From the NCBI GenBank assembly GCA_030549495.1, contig JAUIRK010001026.1, forward strand, positions 186,001-250,000: a stretch of DNA of 64,000 bases. The letters run 5' to 3'. The notes below the pieces were generated by a model that worked only from the letters and a program-made list of their open reading frames with translations, searched no databases and was not told the DNA's origin. This DNA comes from Nectonema munidae (taxonomy: Eukaryota > Nematomorpha > Nectonematoida > Nectonematidae). The translations under genes and the position numbers were made by a program. Of this stretch, positions 44,266-55,960 are shown piece after piece (the stretch's first letter is position 1; every line of letters starts with the position of its first letter).

Positions 44266-46104
44266 AATATTTACGATGTCCTTATTTCCGTACAACAACA
44301 TATGCAAAACTTTTAAATAACAATTTTATCTCTATTTCTAACTGAGAATGTTGAATGCAATGTAAAAAATGTTTTTTTTATCAGTTTTAATGTTTTACCT
44401 TCTTTAAGTATTTAAAAAAAATGATTGCAAATTATTTCGAGTAAAACATTAAACTAACAGTATTGATAATAAAAAATATATTAACTTTTTTTATTTTGTT
44501 AAACATGAAAAAGTTTTTTTTTTCTTTTTTTTTTGCTTGCATCTTATCCCAAAGTTGGGGATCGGTGGCCATGATCCCAAGTATCCATTTTATTTTTTCT
44601 TGTGCATCATTGCCAATTTTTGCCGCTGCGGGAAAAGTAAATTGGGCCCGATTACTTTACATCACACTTTAAAAAGTAAAACGTTTTTGAATTGAAGGAA
44701 AACAACAACAAATATCTCACTAATATTGCTTATATTTGAATATATTTTGACATCGCTTACAAAAAATTAAAGTATTGCCATTTTTCTATTTTAATATCTT
44801 GTATCGTTTTACGCTTAAATAAAATTTGTAGGTGCTAGAGTTAATTCAAATAAAAGTTTGGGCCGGCCTGTAAAAAAGTTTGAAGAATCCCGTTTTAGAG
44901 CATTTTTACACCGATTGAATAGTTAAAAGATCTACTTCAAGCATTCTAGGTCATTTTTCGTAAACGAATTCATATTTTTAATCGTTCATATTATAATGAT
45001 TGATAAATTTATATACGTGTGCATTTTTGTGTATGTGAGTGTATTATAATTTTTTTCAAAAATTGTTGCAAAAACAAATGTTAGGCATTTTGTTCGTTGT
45101 GGATTCAGTCCGTAGTCATTCAGTCCGTTTACCTTATTTAACCTACTAATCAACAAACTAAAGTACTAAACAAATGTGAACATTGGCATAAATAATAATT
45201 CAAGTGACATAATTGCTGACATTTCTTCTCTTTGAAACTTAGACATTTGATAAGTGTGTCCTAATTTATAATTATCTTTGCATATTTTGTTTGTTGGATA
45301 TTATCCACATTTTTCAATGTCGGAATTTATTAGCTTATAATGATTAAGGATTTTTTATATTAATGAACATATAAATATATTGATCTGTTCTTGTCCAAAA
45401 TAAATAATAGAAAAAATGGTCTTCATTCGATGGTAGTGATATGTATATTATGAATATGACTTTTTCTAACCATATGTTTCTCTCGATGTTCAAAAGTAAT
45501 GATAAAGCTTTAATAAAAGTTCACAGCCGAATCCTAAATTTTACTAACGATAAATGCAAAAATCAAATATTTTATGAGCTTTATATTTCATTTCTAATGA
45601 TATATAGAAGAGAGATTGTCAAAATTATGGCTAACAACATCATATTAAAAAGCTCACATTTCGTAGGGCTTAAAAGCTCACATTGTAGTGTAGTTTTTTA
45701 TATCTATCATCTCTTGCTAGAATACTCCATGTGTCTATGACAGGGGCGGATTTGGACCGTGACCGGACTTAATTAATAAGATTAATTAATTAAGACTTAA
45801 CCGTATTAAATTTTTTTTTATAAACGTTGCTTTATTTCCAAGAAATCGGCAAACTTGTCGTGCTCTATACAAATATGCTGCGAAATTTTTAAATTTTATC
45901 ATTATTCATAACTTCGATACACAGATCATGTGATGAATAATTTTATCTATTGGAATTACATGACAACAAATGTGTTATGATTTGACTATATTTATAATTA
46001 TCATTTTACTGTATCATACTGAGTTTTAGTGTTTTAACATTAGAATAATATTATTTGATTGGTTGCACAAGTCTGGAAAAGGCGCAATTCTATTTATATT
46101 TTCT

Positions 46105-46218
46105 CTCAAATACCCGCCCATAAAATTGCCATTCGCCTAAATGTGCGTTTGCCAAATGTCCGAACGCTAAATATCCATTCAGCAAAATGTTCTTCGGACA
46201 AATGTCCTGGTACCGATT
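46105..46218 (+). mobile_element. Terminal segment of a repetitive-arm DNA element
   Basis: Four to five variants of a GCNAAATGTCC theme in a row (GCCAAATGTCC, GCTAAATATCC, GCAAAATGTTC, ACAAATGTCC) ending CTGGTACC. Similar in architecture to the arms at 17021-17575 but with a different unit. Only one arm is seen. Confidence 0.4.
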
Positions 46219-46589
46219 TAGACATAGAAGCGACGGGTAATCTCCTAACATTCATTTTTTGGCACAACAAAGTAGAATTTAATTCAAATATATGCTGATT
46301 TTGTGAAATAATAATTATCCTTCAGATATTCCTTGTTTATGGTCTAAAAGAGAAAGTGATCCGTTATTAGGCTACGTACAAAGCAGCAAGCATCAGCTTG
46401 TATATTCACAATTTAACTGAAGAATAACATGATATCATTAGTAGTATTATTAAGGCGTTATTACATTTCATGAAATAACAACTAATATTATACGTATTAA
46501 ATATTTCGTTCATTACGTTGATAAATAAAAAAATATATTTTTAAAAAAAAAATTTTTAATTTTTTGTTTCTTAAATTAGCAAGATATTG

Positions 46590-46709
46590 TTTGTTTTTGG
46601 TGCGATCTTCTAGTGCAAATCTGGTTCCAAATTTGGCCCTTTGTTTAAAAGAGGTCATTTCGTGTATCTCTGATATAGTGAAGTGAGGTATCACTGTAAC
46701 TGTATACTT
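46590..46709 (-). mobile_element. Possible pogo/Tigger-like MITE end
   Basis: On the minus strand from 46709: CAGTGATACCTCACTTCAC and, after about 60 bp, AAATTTGGAACCAGATT. It resembles pogo-type termini of the CAGTGGTACCTC kind next to a TA. Single end only. Confidence 0.35.
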
Positions 46710-47624
46710 AATATGAGAATTACATAATATACGAAGGGTTGAACGCGAGATGTCAATCAAACAGTTTCAATATATATTATTGCTAAGAGCTACACACGTT
46801 TTATCCAACTACACAAAGTTAATAATACACTTATTCAAATATAAGTATGAACGATAATTATTCAATCATATATTCGATGCCTTTTAGATATAAAAAATGC
46901 TTTTGGGGGAGAAACTATGTACAAAAAGTTTATTTTTTCCATAATAATAAGCAACTAAGTTAGTAACTTGAAAACTAACAAACATATCGGTCTAACTACT
47001 TACGGACACACACTTTCAAATTCAATTTTCCTATTAGCCAGTAAGTTTTACTTCATTTTTTCAACTGAAATTAAGTTTTATTTTAGATAAATGAGCATTT
47101 TATATTGAAATCTTTAATATTTTTTCATTTTTAAGTTTTTATTGTTGGGCATTTTGCTGTGATAATAACATATAATTTCAACAAAATGATGCTGCAAAAA
47201 CAATCATATGTCCACTCTGCTTCCACTGTTCAAATGATATCATCCCATGTATTCCTTGCAAGACAAATCATTATTCACTATGCCAATCTCTCAATCAGGA
47301 ATTTTATGATTTTTTGTTTGTGGGTCAGTAAGTATAGTTAGATCCATTTTATGATGAACTGCTTAAGCCATTTTACTGTGAGAATATTCTGAACCGCAAA
47401 AATACAATAATAAATAAAATAAAATTTTCCCATAAACATTAAAGAGAAGACAAAAAATGTTTTATCAACCTTAACCTTTATTATATGTAGTAAAAAATTT
47501 TTGAATAAACACAGTTTTTAACATGTGAAAAATGTACTTTTCACATTTATTTTTATAACATTGATAAAGTTACTAAAAAGTGACAAAAGAATATATTGAC
47601 ATAGGCTCTTTTAAATAGTATATT

Positions 47625-47765
47625 TTTTAAAAGTGTATGAGAGAAAATAGGCACAAAAAATAGTATATTAATTTTAATATATATAACCTTTAATATATTT
47701 TTTATATTTTTTTTATTTTTTAAAAGTGTATGAGAGAAAATAGGCACAAAAAATAGTATATTAAA
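47625..47765 (+). repeat. Direct repeat, two copies of about 46 bp
   Basis: AAAGTGTATGAGAGAAAATA plus GGCACAAAAAATAGTATATT occurs at about 47629 and again at about 47721, a spacing of about 92 bp. Confidence 0.8.
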
Positions 47766-48679
47766 TTCAGTATAATTTTCTTATAAAAAATTGAAGAGAA
47801 GACAAAAACATTATATTAAACTTAAATGATACTTAACATGTGAAAATGGTCAATTTTTGAATAAAGTCTATTTTTACCACATGAAGTGTAAAAATATTCT
47901 TCTCTTTTATTAAAGTTTGGCATCTTATTTTAAAAACGCTGATAAGCTTCTAAAGTGACCAAAAATATACTGACTTCTACTTAACCTTAAAATGTAAAAG
48001 TATCCTTTTATTTTTATAAATAAATTTTTTTTAAATACTTTATTGATATATTGATGTCTGTAGGCGTAAAAACAATTCAAAATAGCGAAGTTTATTTTTG
48101 GATTCTATTTTGAAAGAAAAAAATCGCTTTTTTGCTTTTTTCCATGATTTTTTAAACATTAGAGAAAAGTTATTTTTTTATTATGCTCTATTTTTATACG
48201 TGAACATCAAGACTGAATTTTAAAAATGCAACTTTTGTGGTAAATATCATTTTTCTTGAGTAATTCAAAAAATTTATAATATTTTTATATTTTGGAGTAC
48301 GTGTGAAATCTGGGGCTCCTAAATAGCATAATAAAATCTAAAATTTCAAAATTTATAAACTAAAAAAACAAAAAATGTATTCTGATGGAGTTTGGTACGC
48401 TGTTTACAAATATGTAATTTTTTAGATTTTAAAAAAATGATCATGATATAGGGAAAAATTAGAAAAAAATTCATATTTATTTCAAAAATAAAAAATTATA
48501 AACAATCTAATGAAGTTTGAAATAAATAAATTTCTAAAAAGGACTCAAATCTTCACTTGGATCATTTCTAGTTGTTCGCTATAAACAAATGTGTAATAAC
48601 GTAAAACAATGCTTTATAGTATGATAAATAATATTATTAGTGTTTCATTCCATTTCTTCCTCTAAATGCATATTCCCTA

Positions 48680-48941
48680 CAGGGTTGGATCTAGACATTT
48701 ACAACCAGAGGTGGGGTATTAGCAAAAAATATACAGTTATGTTTTGTTCTAACTATTCATAAAATATTCGAAAACTACATTTTACTAATTTACTATATAA
48801 TCCCAAAGTATTTTTATCTCTTACAAAAATAATTTTCAGAAGTGACATTGCTTATAAAATCGGTAAGCAAATATAAAATATTCTGTGCTCGAGAGGGCAT
48901 GCATTCCCCTCCCCCCATCAAGCGCCTTAGGTCCACCCCTG
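48680..48941. mobile_element. Non-autonomous hAT element with perfect 8-bp TSD
   Basis: A 262-bp element, CAGGGTTGGATCTAGACATT to the inverse CTTAGGTCCACCCCTG, flanked by ATTCCCTA at 48672-48679 and 48942-48949. Too short to code. Same terminus type as the lone end near 45740. Confidence 0.9.
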
Positions 48942-48949
48942 ATTCCCTA

Positions 48950-49530
48950 ATTTCTTTTAATGGACCATTTATTTAACTTCCTTCATTATACACGTCTTTT
49001 GTACCTCATATACCTTTGATATATCGATCCTGTCTTTTTGGCCTACTTCAATGCTGTCGAACTATTGATAGTTATTTACACTACGGCCCAATGCTTTCTT
49101 ACAATCCCCAGCTTCACTACAATCGACTCAATTCACTCTCCGTATATTGTCTTTGATATAATTTTTTTTTTTAATTTCTATCAACAAATTTTTATTCTTC
49201 TACTTCTTAATTTGTTAAACTAATTAATTATAGAGAATTGAAAAAATAGGGTGTACATTTCAATTTTGCAATTTTTGTGCATGTCGAAATTTTTGATGTT
49301 ATTTTGAGCGCATCTTTATGCTTATATAAAAAAGTGCAAAAAAAAATTTTTTTCAAAATTTTTCAAAATATTTACATAAAATTCAAACAATCGTCTACTA
49401 TTATTTTAATAGAAAAGCAAAAGAAATGGATTTTTACTTTTGCGGCAAAGCGTATTTTTAATTTGGGGAAAAAGTTTTTATTATGCAAATGAGGTGAAAA
49501 AATAAAATTTTTGAAAATATTTTTTTCCTC
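48950..49530. other. Intergenic, no gene seen
   Basis: AT-rich, random frames only. Confidence 0.4.
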
Positions 49531-49955
49531 TCAGAGTAGTCGAAAGCAAATGGTTTATTTGTTTTTTTAGAAAAACTCTATGTATTTTTTCCGCTCTCAA
49601 CATTAAAACGCTATTTACACAAAATTTTATTATAGAAACCTCAATTACCACTAACATGTAAATGTTCTTTACAATTTTAAGTTTAATCTTTAGTAAAAAA
49701 AATTATTTTGTTGCTATATTTTTTACCAAAACTTAAAAATAATAAATTTATCATAAAAAATTAATAGATGGCGTTAATTTATATATATATAATAATTTTA
49801 AAAAATTTATGGATTTAACTTTACAACGCATATATTTATATTTTCAAGCTATTCTCATAACACGAATAACCAGTTTTTACTTCAAAAAAAACTTAGTCTA
49901 AAAAAGTCAAAAAAAAATATAACAGGTGTTAAAAATTTATTTTAAAACTATAAAC

Positions 49956-51667
49956 TTAGAGGCATTTAGAACAAATAACTTTAGAATGATATTTACAACC
50001 ATATTTCCACATTTTGCACATCGACGTGAAGTTATGTTTTTTTCTTGAGATGCAAAGAAAACATGAAGCTTTGCTTGATGATGTAGGTTCTACTTCACTA
50101 CGACTTTCAAAACCATAGTATGATAATAAATGCTTGACATCAAGGGATAACTCTGAAGTTAGAGATCTTATTTTCATAGATTCTTCAGCCATTCGCAAGG
50201 CAAGCATTTTTATAAATATCTTTCTACCGCCTTGTTTTGTGTTGGGGAAATCCCTAGGGCTATTGAACTTTGCTATAACCCATGAGTTCAGCACACTAAT
50301 ATCTAGATAATTTGAAAATAGCGCAAAAGTCCACTTTCTATTGGGTTTATAGCATTTGTAAGCTCTTATCATTATATTCACAACATCAACTCCACCTTTG
50401 AAGTAGTTGTATTCCAACAAGCTCTCAGGTTTCGAAGCAACATTAGCGATTTGCACGTTTTTATGCTGTGACGACATAATATATACAACTTTGAAGTAAC
50501 GTACGGCATGACGTCTAGGTATATACGCGCTCAGAGAAACATAATCGGAGTATATTATTCTACTTTCGCATTCACTAAGTCGCAATTCTCTAAGATAGGG
50601 ATACTAAATACTAAGGGGACAAATCTCCTATTTGACATAACAGTTCCGCACAATGATAAATTTTTTGTACTACACCAAACAGCTAAGGAATGACTGGTAA
50701 AAAATCTATCCGTGTAAATGCCACACCCTTGAGGTATTTTACTATTTTCAATTAGTCTTTTGCAAATATTTAGCCCAGAAAAGTAAGTTCTATCAGAAAT
50801 ACCACCCACATAGATTTCGGAAGATAGACAATAATAAAATATAGCGTCGTTTATGTGATATAATTTTATACCGTAGTGTCCGGGTTTTTTGGGGTCATAT
50901 ATTTTGACCCGACATCCTCCCTTAAATGTAACAAGCTGTTCACCTATGGTAACGGCTGAATGAGGATTCCAATACAATGAAACACTTTAAAAAAAAATAA
51001 TCATGGATTTTACGAATGGGACTAATCTTGTCATTAGCATCTCTCTCGTTTTTTTGTCAAAACGTAAAAATACGTGAATGAGAGTAAACATATCGCGTCC
51101 CAAGCAACTTCGTAAAAAAGGACTCCCAGCATTTGAAAATAAGTCAGCAGTTTTAACTTTTTGATGACCATTTTGACCGATGTAAATCAAAGAGCCAAAG
51201 TAAGCGAGAAGATGGGAAACACTAAACTTTGTGTAGCAGTGGTACAAGTTTACGTACTTAGGATTAGTCGATCTAAAAAATAAAATTTGTTTTTACTTTT
51301 CAGATTTTAAAAATACAACTTACTTATAATTGGATTCCATTTTGTGCATTGTCATTGAGTACAAGTATTGAATAAGTTCAACATCGAAAAAAAGTTTAAA
51401 TATGGAAAAAATATCGTTTAAATTTTTAGCAGAGCTTTTAGGACCTGGAGGTCTGGAGATCGAATCGCGAATATTCAAACTTTCTCTTCTTCCTACTCCA
51501 CTACTTCTTGGCTCCGAAAAATATTCAGTAGAATCAGGAGCAATCAGATTTTGATCAAAAAAGTCAATTTCACTAGACATGTTCGAGATTTGAGATGTCT
51601 CATTATCAGAATCACTGAAAGTTGAAGAAGAGTTATCGGAAGAAGACATGCTATAAAGGAACTTCAT
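49956..51667 (-). pseudogene. piggyBac transposase, nearly complete, two frameshifts
   Basis: ATG at 51667. Acidic N-terminus (SDNETSQISN, NLIAPDSTEY). A 51-bp intron at 51273-51323 (GTAAGT to TTTTTTAG) joins NYK to STNPKYVNLYHC. The Tnp_1_7 core follows: FSVSHLLAYFGSLIYIGQ, TIGEQLVTFKGGCRVKIYDPKKPGHYGIKL, a conserved Asp in GIYTDRFFTSHSLA, another in YNYFKGGVDVVNIM, and CYKPNRKWTFALFSNYLDI. The C-terminus is a Cys/His-rich zinc-binding tail (ASCFLCISRKKHNF, MCKMWKYGCKYH, ICSKC). All recognisable catalytic Asp positions are retained. Two single-base shifts lie in homopolymer runs: an A-run near 51050-51056 and a T-run near 50990. So this copy is either freshly dead or affected by sequence error. 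Confidence 0.9.
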
Positions 51668-51988
51668 TATGAGTTTTCATTATGAGTTGATGATGCAATT
51701 TATTATATGCGTAGCACGTAAACATAAGCGGATTGCCAGAATTTATATATAAATATTTATGCCAATGATATCATGATAAAACCATATTACCATATAAAAA
51801 CATATTACCATATATACATCTATTACGTAATAGTTTTTTATCATCAACAAATCTTTGCGTTCAATAGCATACAAAATCAGTGTGATTTTTCTCAAGAAGC
51901 CACAGCTTATCAGTAAAATATCGATCTAGAAATTTTTAGCAAGGACAAAACTAGTAGCAATACTGTCGCCCAATTCCTCTTGTTTTAC

Positions 51989-52563
51989 AGCCATGTCAAA
52001 CATGCGGCCCGCGGGCTGCATGCGGCCCATTACAAGCAGATTTGCGGCCACCACAGATTACAGTATTTCTCAGAGAACTAGGTTCGCTGATTTTCACTTA
52101 TCATCTCTTATAAAAGTTCGCACTGCACAGAAATTTCAGCCAGACATAGCAAAGATTGTCAATGACAAGAGGTGTCAAGCCTCGGGACAAGAACATGTAA
52201 AGTATTTGAATAATTAATAATAAATGTTTATTTTGAACTATTGTAATTTATGTGCATTTCATTTGTAGTTCATTCAAATACATGTGGGCCATGTATGTTG
52301 CCTTATAAACTTTTTTTATATTAAAATAAAGAACAGATTTATATCCTTGTTAATTTTTTAATTAAATTATTTTGTTAAACTATACATGACTTTGTACTTG
52401 CATTTTTGAATATAATCAAACCATTACATGTTTCCAAGTTAAAAGTAAAATATTCTGCAATAATTTTTATTGAACAACTTTAAATATAATTGTAGGAGTG
52501 CGGCCCTCATGAGAACACAAACTCACTCCTTTGGCACTCATGGGACTCCGAGTTTCACATGCC
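51989..52563 (+). mobile_element. hAT deletion derivative (GTF2IRD2-like) inside PB2
   Basis: Flanked by 8-bp TGTTTTAC at 51981-51988 and 52564-52571. The left end has AGCCATGTCAAACATGCGGC; the right end inversely has GGCATGTGAAACTCGGAG. Near the left end the frame reads RFADFHLSSLI, FQPDIAKIVNDKRCQASGQ and a stop, matching the extreme C-terminus of hAT transposases of the GTF2IRD2 type, so about 50 C-terminal codons survive. It disrupts the 5' flank of the PB2 transposase and is therefore younger than PB2. Confidence 0.85.
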
Positions 52564-52984
52564 TGTTTTACACTATTATAATTCCTAAAATGATAATTCC
52601 TAAGCAGATTCCAAAATACAGAGAAATGAATAAAATAACTCATAACTCTTCTAAATCAGTAAAAATTTCAAAAAATTTGATAAATCCATAATGAAATTTT
52701 TAATTTATATTTTATTTAGATGGCGTTAAAAAATATATGTAAAAATAGATTTTTTTAATATTAGATCAAATAAATTGATAATTAATTTTATTTTATATTT
52801 TGTTTAATATTTTTATCAATTAAGGTTTTTTTTATATATATATGTGAAATTTTGTCATCACGCGTTTATAGTTATTACTATTAAATTTCTTTTTAGGAAT
52901 AATAAAAAATTTCAGTTGTATTTATATATTGTCACATAAATTCTTGTAAAATACTATATATAATAGAGCTACTCTTTTGTAACA

Positions 52985-53090
52985 AGGGCCGATTGGTGTT
53001 TAGTGGGATGGAAAGTCCAGTTAGATTTGGACTCAGCATTCCGGGCGGGCCACGATATCCGAAAGGATGGGTGCGAACGTCACAAAACAA
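52985..53090 (+). other. GC-rich structured island, possible small RNA or SINE head
   Basis: About 105 bp of distinctly higher GC within AT-rich DNA. GGGATG pairs with CATTCC, enclosing an internal loop (GAAA opposite TCAG) and a second stem GTCCAG/TTGGAC with a 6-base loop. Next comes ATCC-GAAA-GGAT, a GNRA-capped hairpin. GGATGGGTG resembles part of the 5S rRNA internal promoter. PB1 has no such block in the equivalent place, so it was inserted into PB2. It is followed by a (TTAA)n run at 53092-53113. Identity unknown. Confidence 0.4.
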
Positions 53091-53353
53091 CTTAGTTAAT
53101 TAATTAATTAATTATTGAGTCCGTGAACGGTGTTAGAACAAATAAGTCCGTCGAGCGAGGGTTAAGGATGTGTGTATACTTTGGATATTTTAGGGTTATT
53201 GATGCCCGAATTGGATTTTGAAATCTCTTAAAGCAAATTTTTCAGATGACATTTTCAATTTTGTCAAAATCTTTTCCCATTTATACGAAAGAAGTGCTTT
53301 ACTTCGGGAATAAAGTTTTATCCAAAGTTGGGCTCCTTGCAATCTTTATATGC

Positions 53354-53490
53354 TAAGAGGGGCGTGAGTAAGGTTGGTTAGTGGGTTTTGATAACTCAAG
53401 ATCTTGGGTTCGATCCCCAATCAAGCCTAATTTCCTCATAGTTAGATACGAGCTGCGCAATTGTGCCTTCTCGATGAAAACACCCCAAAG
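53354..53490 (+). mobile_element. tRNA-derived SINE family A, copy 2
   Basis: Head with GCGTGAGTAAGGTTGG, B box GGGTTCGATCCCC, then the body CGCAATTGTGCCTTCTCGAT and AAAACACCCC. Collinear with the inverted copy at 18301-18441. Confidence 0.82.
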
Positions 53491-54789
53491 TATCATTTAC
53501 CCCTTATATACTAAGATAGTAGAGATCAATTGGTTAGCGAGATGCTAGTAATAGTTACTGCTTGAAAACCTCTTTTGACATTTGTAAAATTAGAAACCAT
53601 CACTCTGTGTGAAAAACATTAATGTTTGGATTTTTTTGTAAATATTTAATTTTTACAAGCATACTTAGTATTAACTCAAGCTGTAAAGGTATTAAGTAAA
53701 TGTTAACTCATTCTACAGATTTATTGAAAGAAAACAAGAACACAGCAGGTTCAATCAGCAGCGTCCATTTTAAACATTGTTTTGTTCACTTCTTCCAGTT
53801 ATATGTAAAACTCTCCTTCAAAAAAGGTTTCATGTGGGCTCTTTTTGAATTCTTCTATGTTTGAAATCTTGATTACATTCTCCTAAGAAATAAAAAAGAT
53901 ATATAAATTTATTAGATATACTTTTCAAAGAGTTTTTGTCTTGATAATTCATCGTTAGGAATCATATTTCATAAAATGCTAAATTGTAAATATATTTATT
54001 ACAGATTTATTGAATAAAGTGTCGGACATTAGCGCACTAAATAATTATTATAGGACATTCATTTTGTTGATGATGCAATTTATATTGATAACCACACCTC
54101 TTTATCTAATATCCAGCTAGCAACCCAAACAACTGGTCAAGATTCTAACGTTGAAAACCAAGTTAACTTAGTTAACTTAGTAAATAACTAAAGTCCACCT
54201 TCTTATTTTATATTTTTAGAATGATGAAATTAAGCCAATTTTTATTGCCTTTGTGCCTTAGTTTAATTCACAATCCTTTTTTTTTTAATCTTTAACCTAT
54301 TTCTCTTTTCTTTTAATTTTAAACACTGTGATAAAAAAATATACGAGAATCTTTGAAAGATTTAATATATTCCAAGAGTTTGGCAAAAGTGAAAATTTTT
54401 AAAAAAAATTTTGTAATTTTCCTTTAGATGAACTTTTTACACAAATCGATATAGCAATTTTGTATAATAATTAATGATTCTATCGAAGTCATCAACAAGG
54501 ATGGAATCAAATCTCTACTAAAGACGAACTGAGATTAAGTTTGCTAAAGGCTATCAAAAAGCAAATTTATTCATTCTTTATTTCTTCTAAAAAAATTTTC
54601 CAATAGTTCGGTAATTTATTATAATTCATTGAAAAATAATGATTCAACGATAAAATTTTTATTGAAATTATTTTAAAATGACATCGTAAAAAGGCTGCTG
54701 ACTGGCACTCTAACTAAGACGAACTCTTCTGGATCTCCTTAGTGCGATCCTTTTTCCTTAGTTAATCCGTTACTGCGTATACAAATTAA
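53491..54789. other. Intergenic, no gene seen
   Basis: AT-rich, short random frames. The right part may belong to the diverged hAT copy C but cannot be aligned with confidence. Confidence 0.4.
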
Positions 54790-55960
54790 AGAGACAGATT
54801 TGAACGGGGTATCTCGATTCGATGGGTTCTCTATTGCTTTAGTTACAAATTCGTTATCGAGTCGCGCTCTCTACATTATTCCTCTTATACTTTATTGTAG
54901 TGTCTAATTTTGCTCTTCATTCTATGATGATCCTCCCTTGATAGCTCTACTTTCATCAGAAATTCATCTTCCTTAATCTATGCAGAAATCTTTAACCTAG
55001 ACTTTATTTTTTATCAATATCATGTCTCGTTGTATCAGGTTATTTAAAAAGATATCATTCTGGATTTTTGTTAACCAATCTATCTTCAAAAGTCGTGGTC
55101 TTAAAGAAATCATTCATGATCCTCTTTTTTCTATTACAAACAGTGATAGACCTTTACCATCTAAAAGAATATCTCTTGAAAAGGATGGCGAAATTCAATT
55201 CATATTATAAAAATTTTTTGTCAGTAGGTATATTTTCAAATAATAATAGCATTGTCACGGTTATGGTAATTTTGACCACTTGAAAATTTTAGCTTTCATA
55301 TCCAGGTGAGAGAATTGATAGTCTTTTTGAAACACCGAATATTGGATCATATTACACCACTTTCTAGTTCACTGGAATCCGGTAGATCTTCCGTCTAGAA
55401 AAGATACATACTTCTTTCTTAAAATTATGCAGCTCTTCAAATAATTGATACGCTGACCACATAAAAGTTAGGCCCCTGGAGTTTGTATTAAAATTTTCTT
55501 TGGATCCCGCGTTCTCTTTTCAATGTGCTTTCAGGTCGCTTCCTTCAAAACAAATTTTCAAGTGTGTTTTTTCCTCTTTTCAAAGATAAATAAGCCATAC
55601 TCAACATAATGACGAGATGTGTAGGAAGCATGAAGAGCCGAAGCATAGACATTTATCATTTTACTATATAACGATTGACAGAAGTATTTGATAAGAACGA
55701 TTTTTAGTAAAAATTGGTTTTCAGGCATACCCCAATAATTGGATTGGCACGTTCGCAAAGTTTTAAAAAGACTAATGCCCAAAACGGAGCACCCTAATGA
55801 AATAAGCATGGACGATTTAGTACTTTCTGAGATAATTTCATCCTCAATTAAAATTTTAATTCACGATTTTCATCAAATAACTCATTTATCAATAAAATGA
55901 AAGATGTGAAAGCATTATGCGTTGGAGACTATAAAACTTAAATTTTCATGAATGTGACTA
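54790..55960 (+). mobile_element. Diverged hAT copy C, without amplified arrays
   Basis: Collinear with copy B from about 39990: GTTACAAATTCGTTATCGAG, TCTATGATGATCCTCCCTTG, TTTGTTAACCAATCTATC, ATTCATGATCCTCTTTT, CACTTTCTAGTTCACTGGAA, GGTAGATCTTCCGTCTAG, TTTTCAGGCATACC, ATAAGCATGGACGATTTAGT, then GCATTATGCGTTGG. It passes the array 2 position with a single unit and starts after the array 1 position. No transposase is seen. Older than A and B by divergence. Confidence 0.7.

Larger units (their letters stand above)
44266..48679. other. Intergenic with scattered element ends
   Basis: No gene supported. A hAT-like end CAGGGGCGGATTTGGACC lies at about 45740. A minus-strand frame at about 44680-44500 (FPAAAKIGNDAQEKIKWIL, then DPQLWDKMQAK) looks protein-like and lies in slightly GC-richer DNA, but is short and unrecognised. 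Listed separately: 46105-46218, 46590-46709, 47625-47765. Confidence 0.4.
49530..53165 (-). mobile_element. piggyBac element PB2, with nested insertions
   Basis: The right end at 53162-53165 reads inversely TTAACCCTCGCTCGACGGAC, and further in GTTCACGGACTC, matching the right end of PB1. An AGATGGCGTTAA subterminal motif occurs at 52718-52729, as in PB1. On the left, the block around 49570-49780 (ACTCTATGTATTTTTTC, TAGATGGCGTTAA) is homologous to the left inner flank of PB1, but the terminal TTAA itself was not found, so the left boundary is approximate. Contains a transposase relic, a hAT insertion and a GC-rich structured island. Confidence 0.75.

Noticed and set aside
44514-44672. Possible signal peptide-like frame MKKFFFSFFFACILSQSW
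   Set aside because: The Phe run comes from a T-rich stretch; there is no domain after it, and the opposite strand looks equally protein-like.
52985-53090. Structured island considered as a 5S rRNA gene or an HDV-like or hammerhead ribozyme
   Set aside because: Only a GGATGGGTG match to 5S and no CTGANGA/GAAA hammerhead core or HDV double-pseudoknot pattern could be made out, so no named RNA class is claimed.
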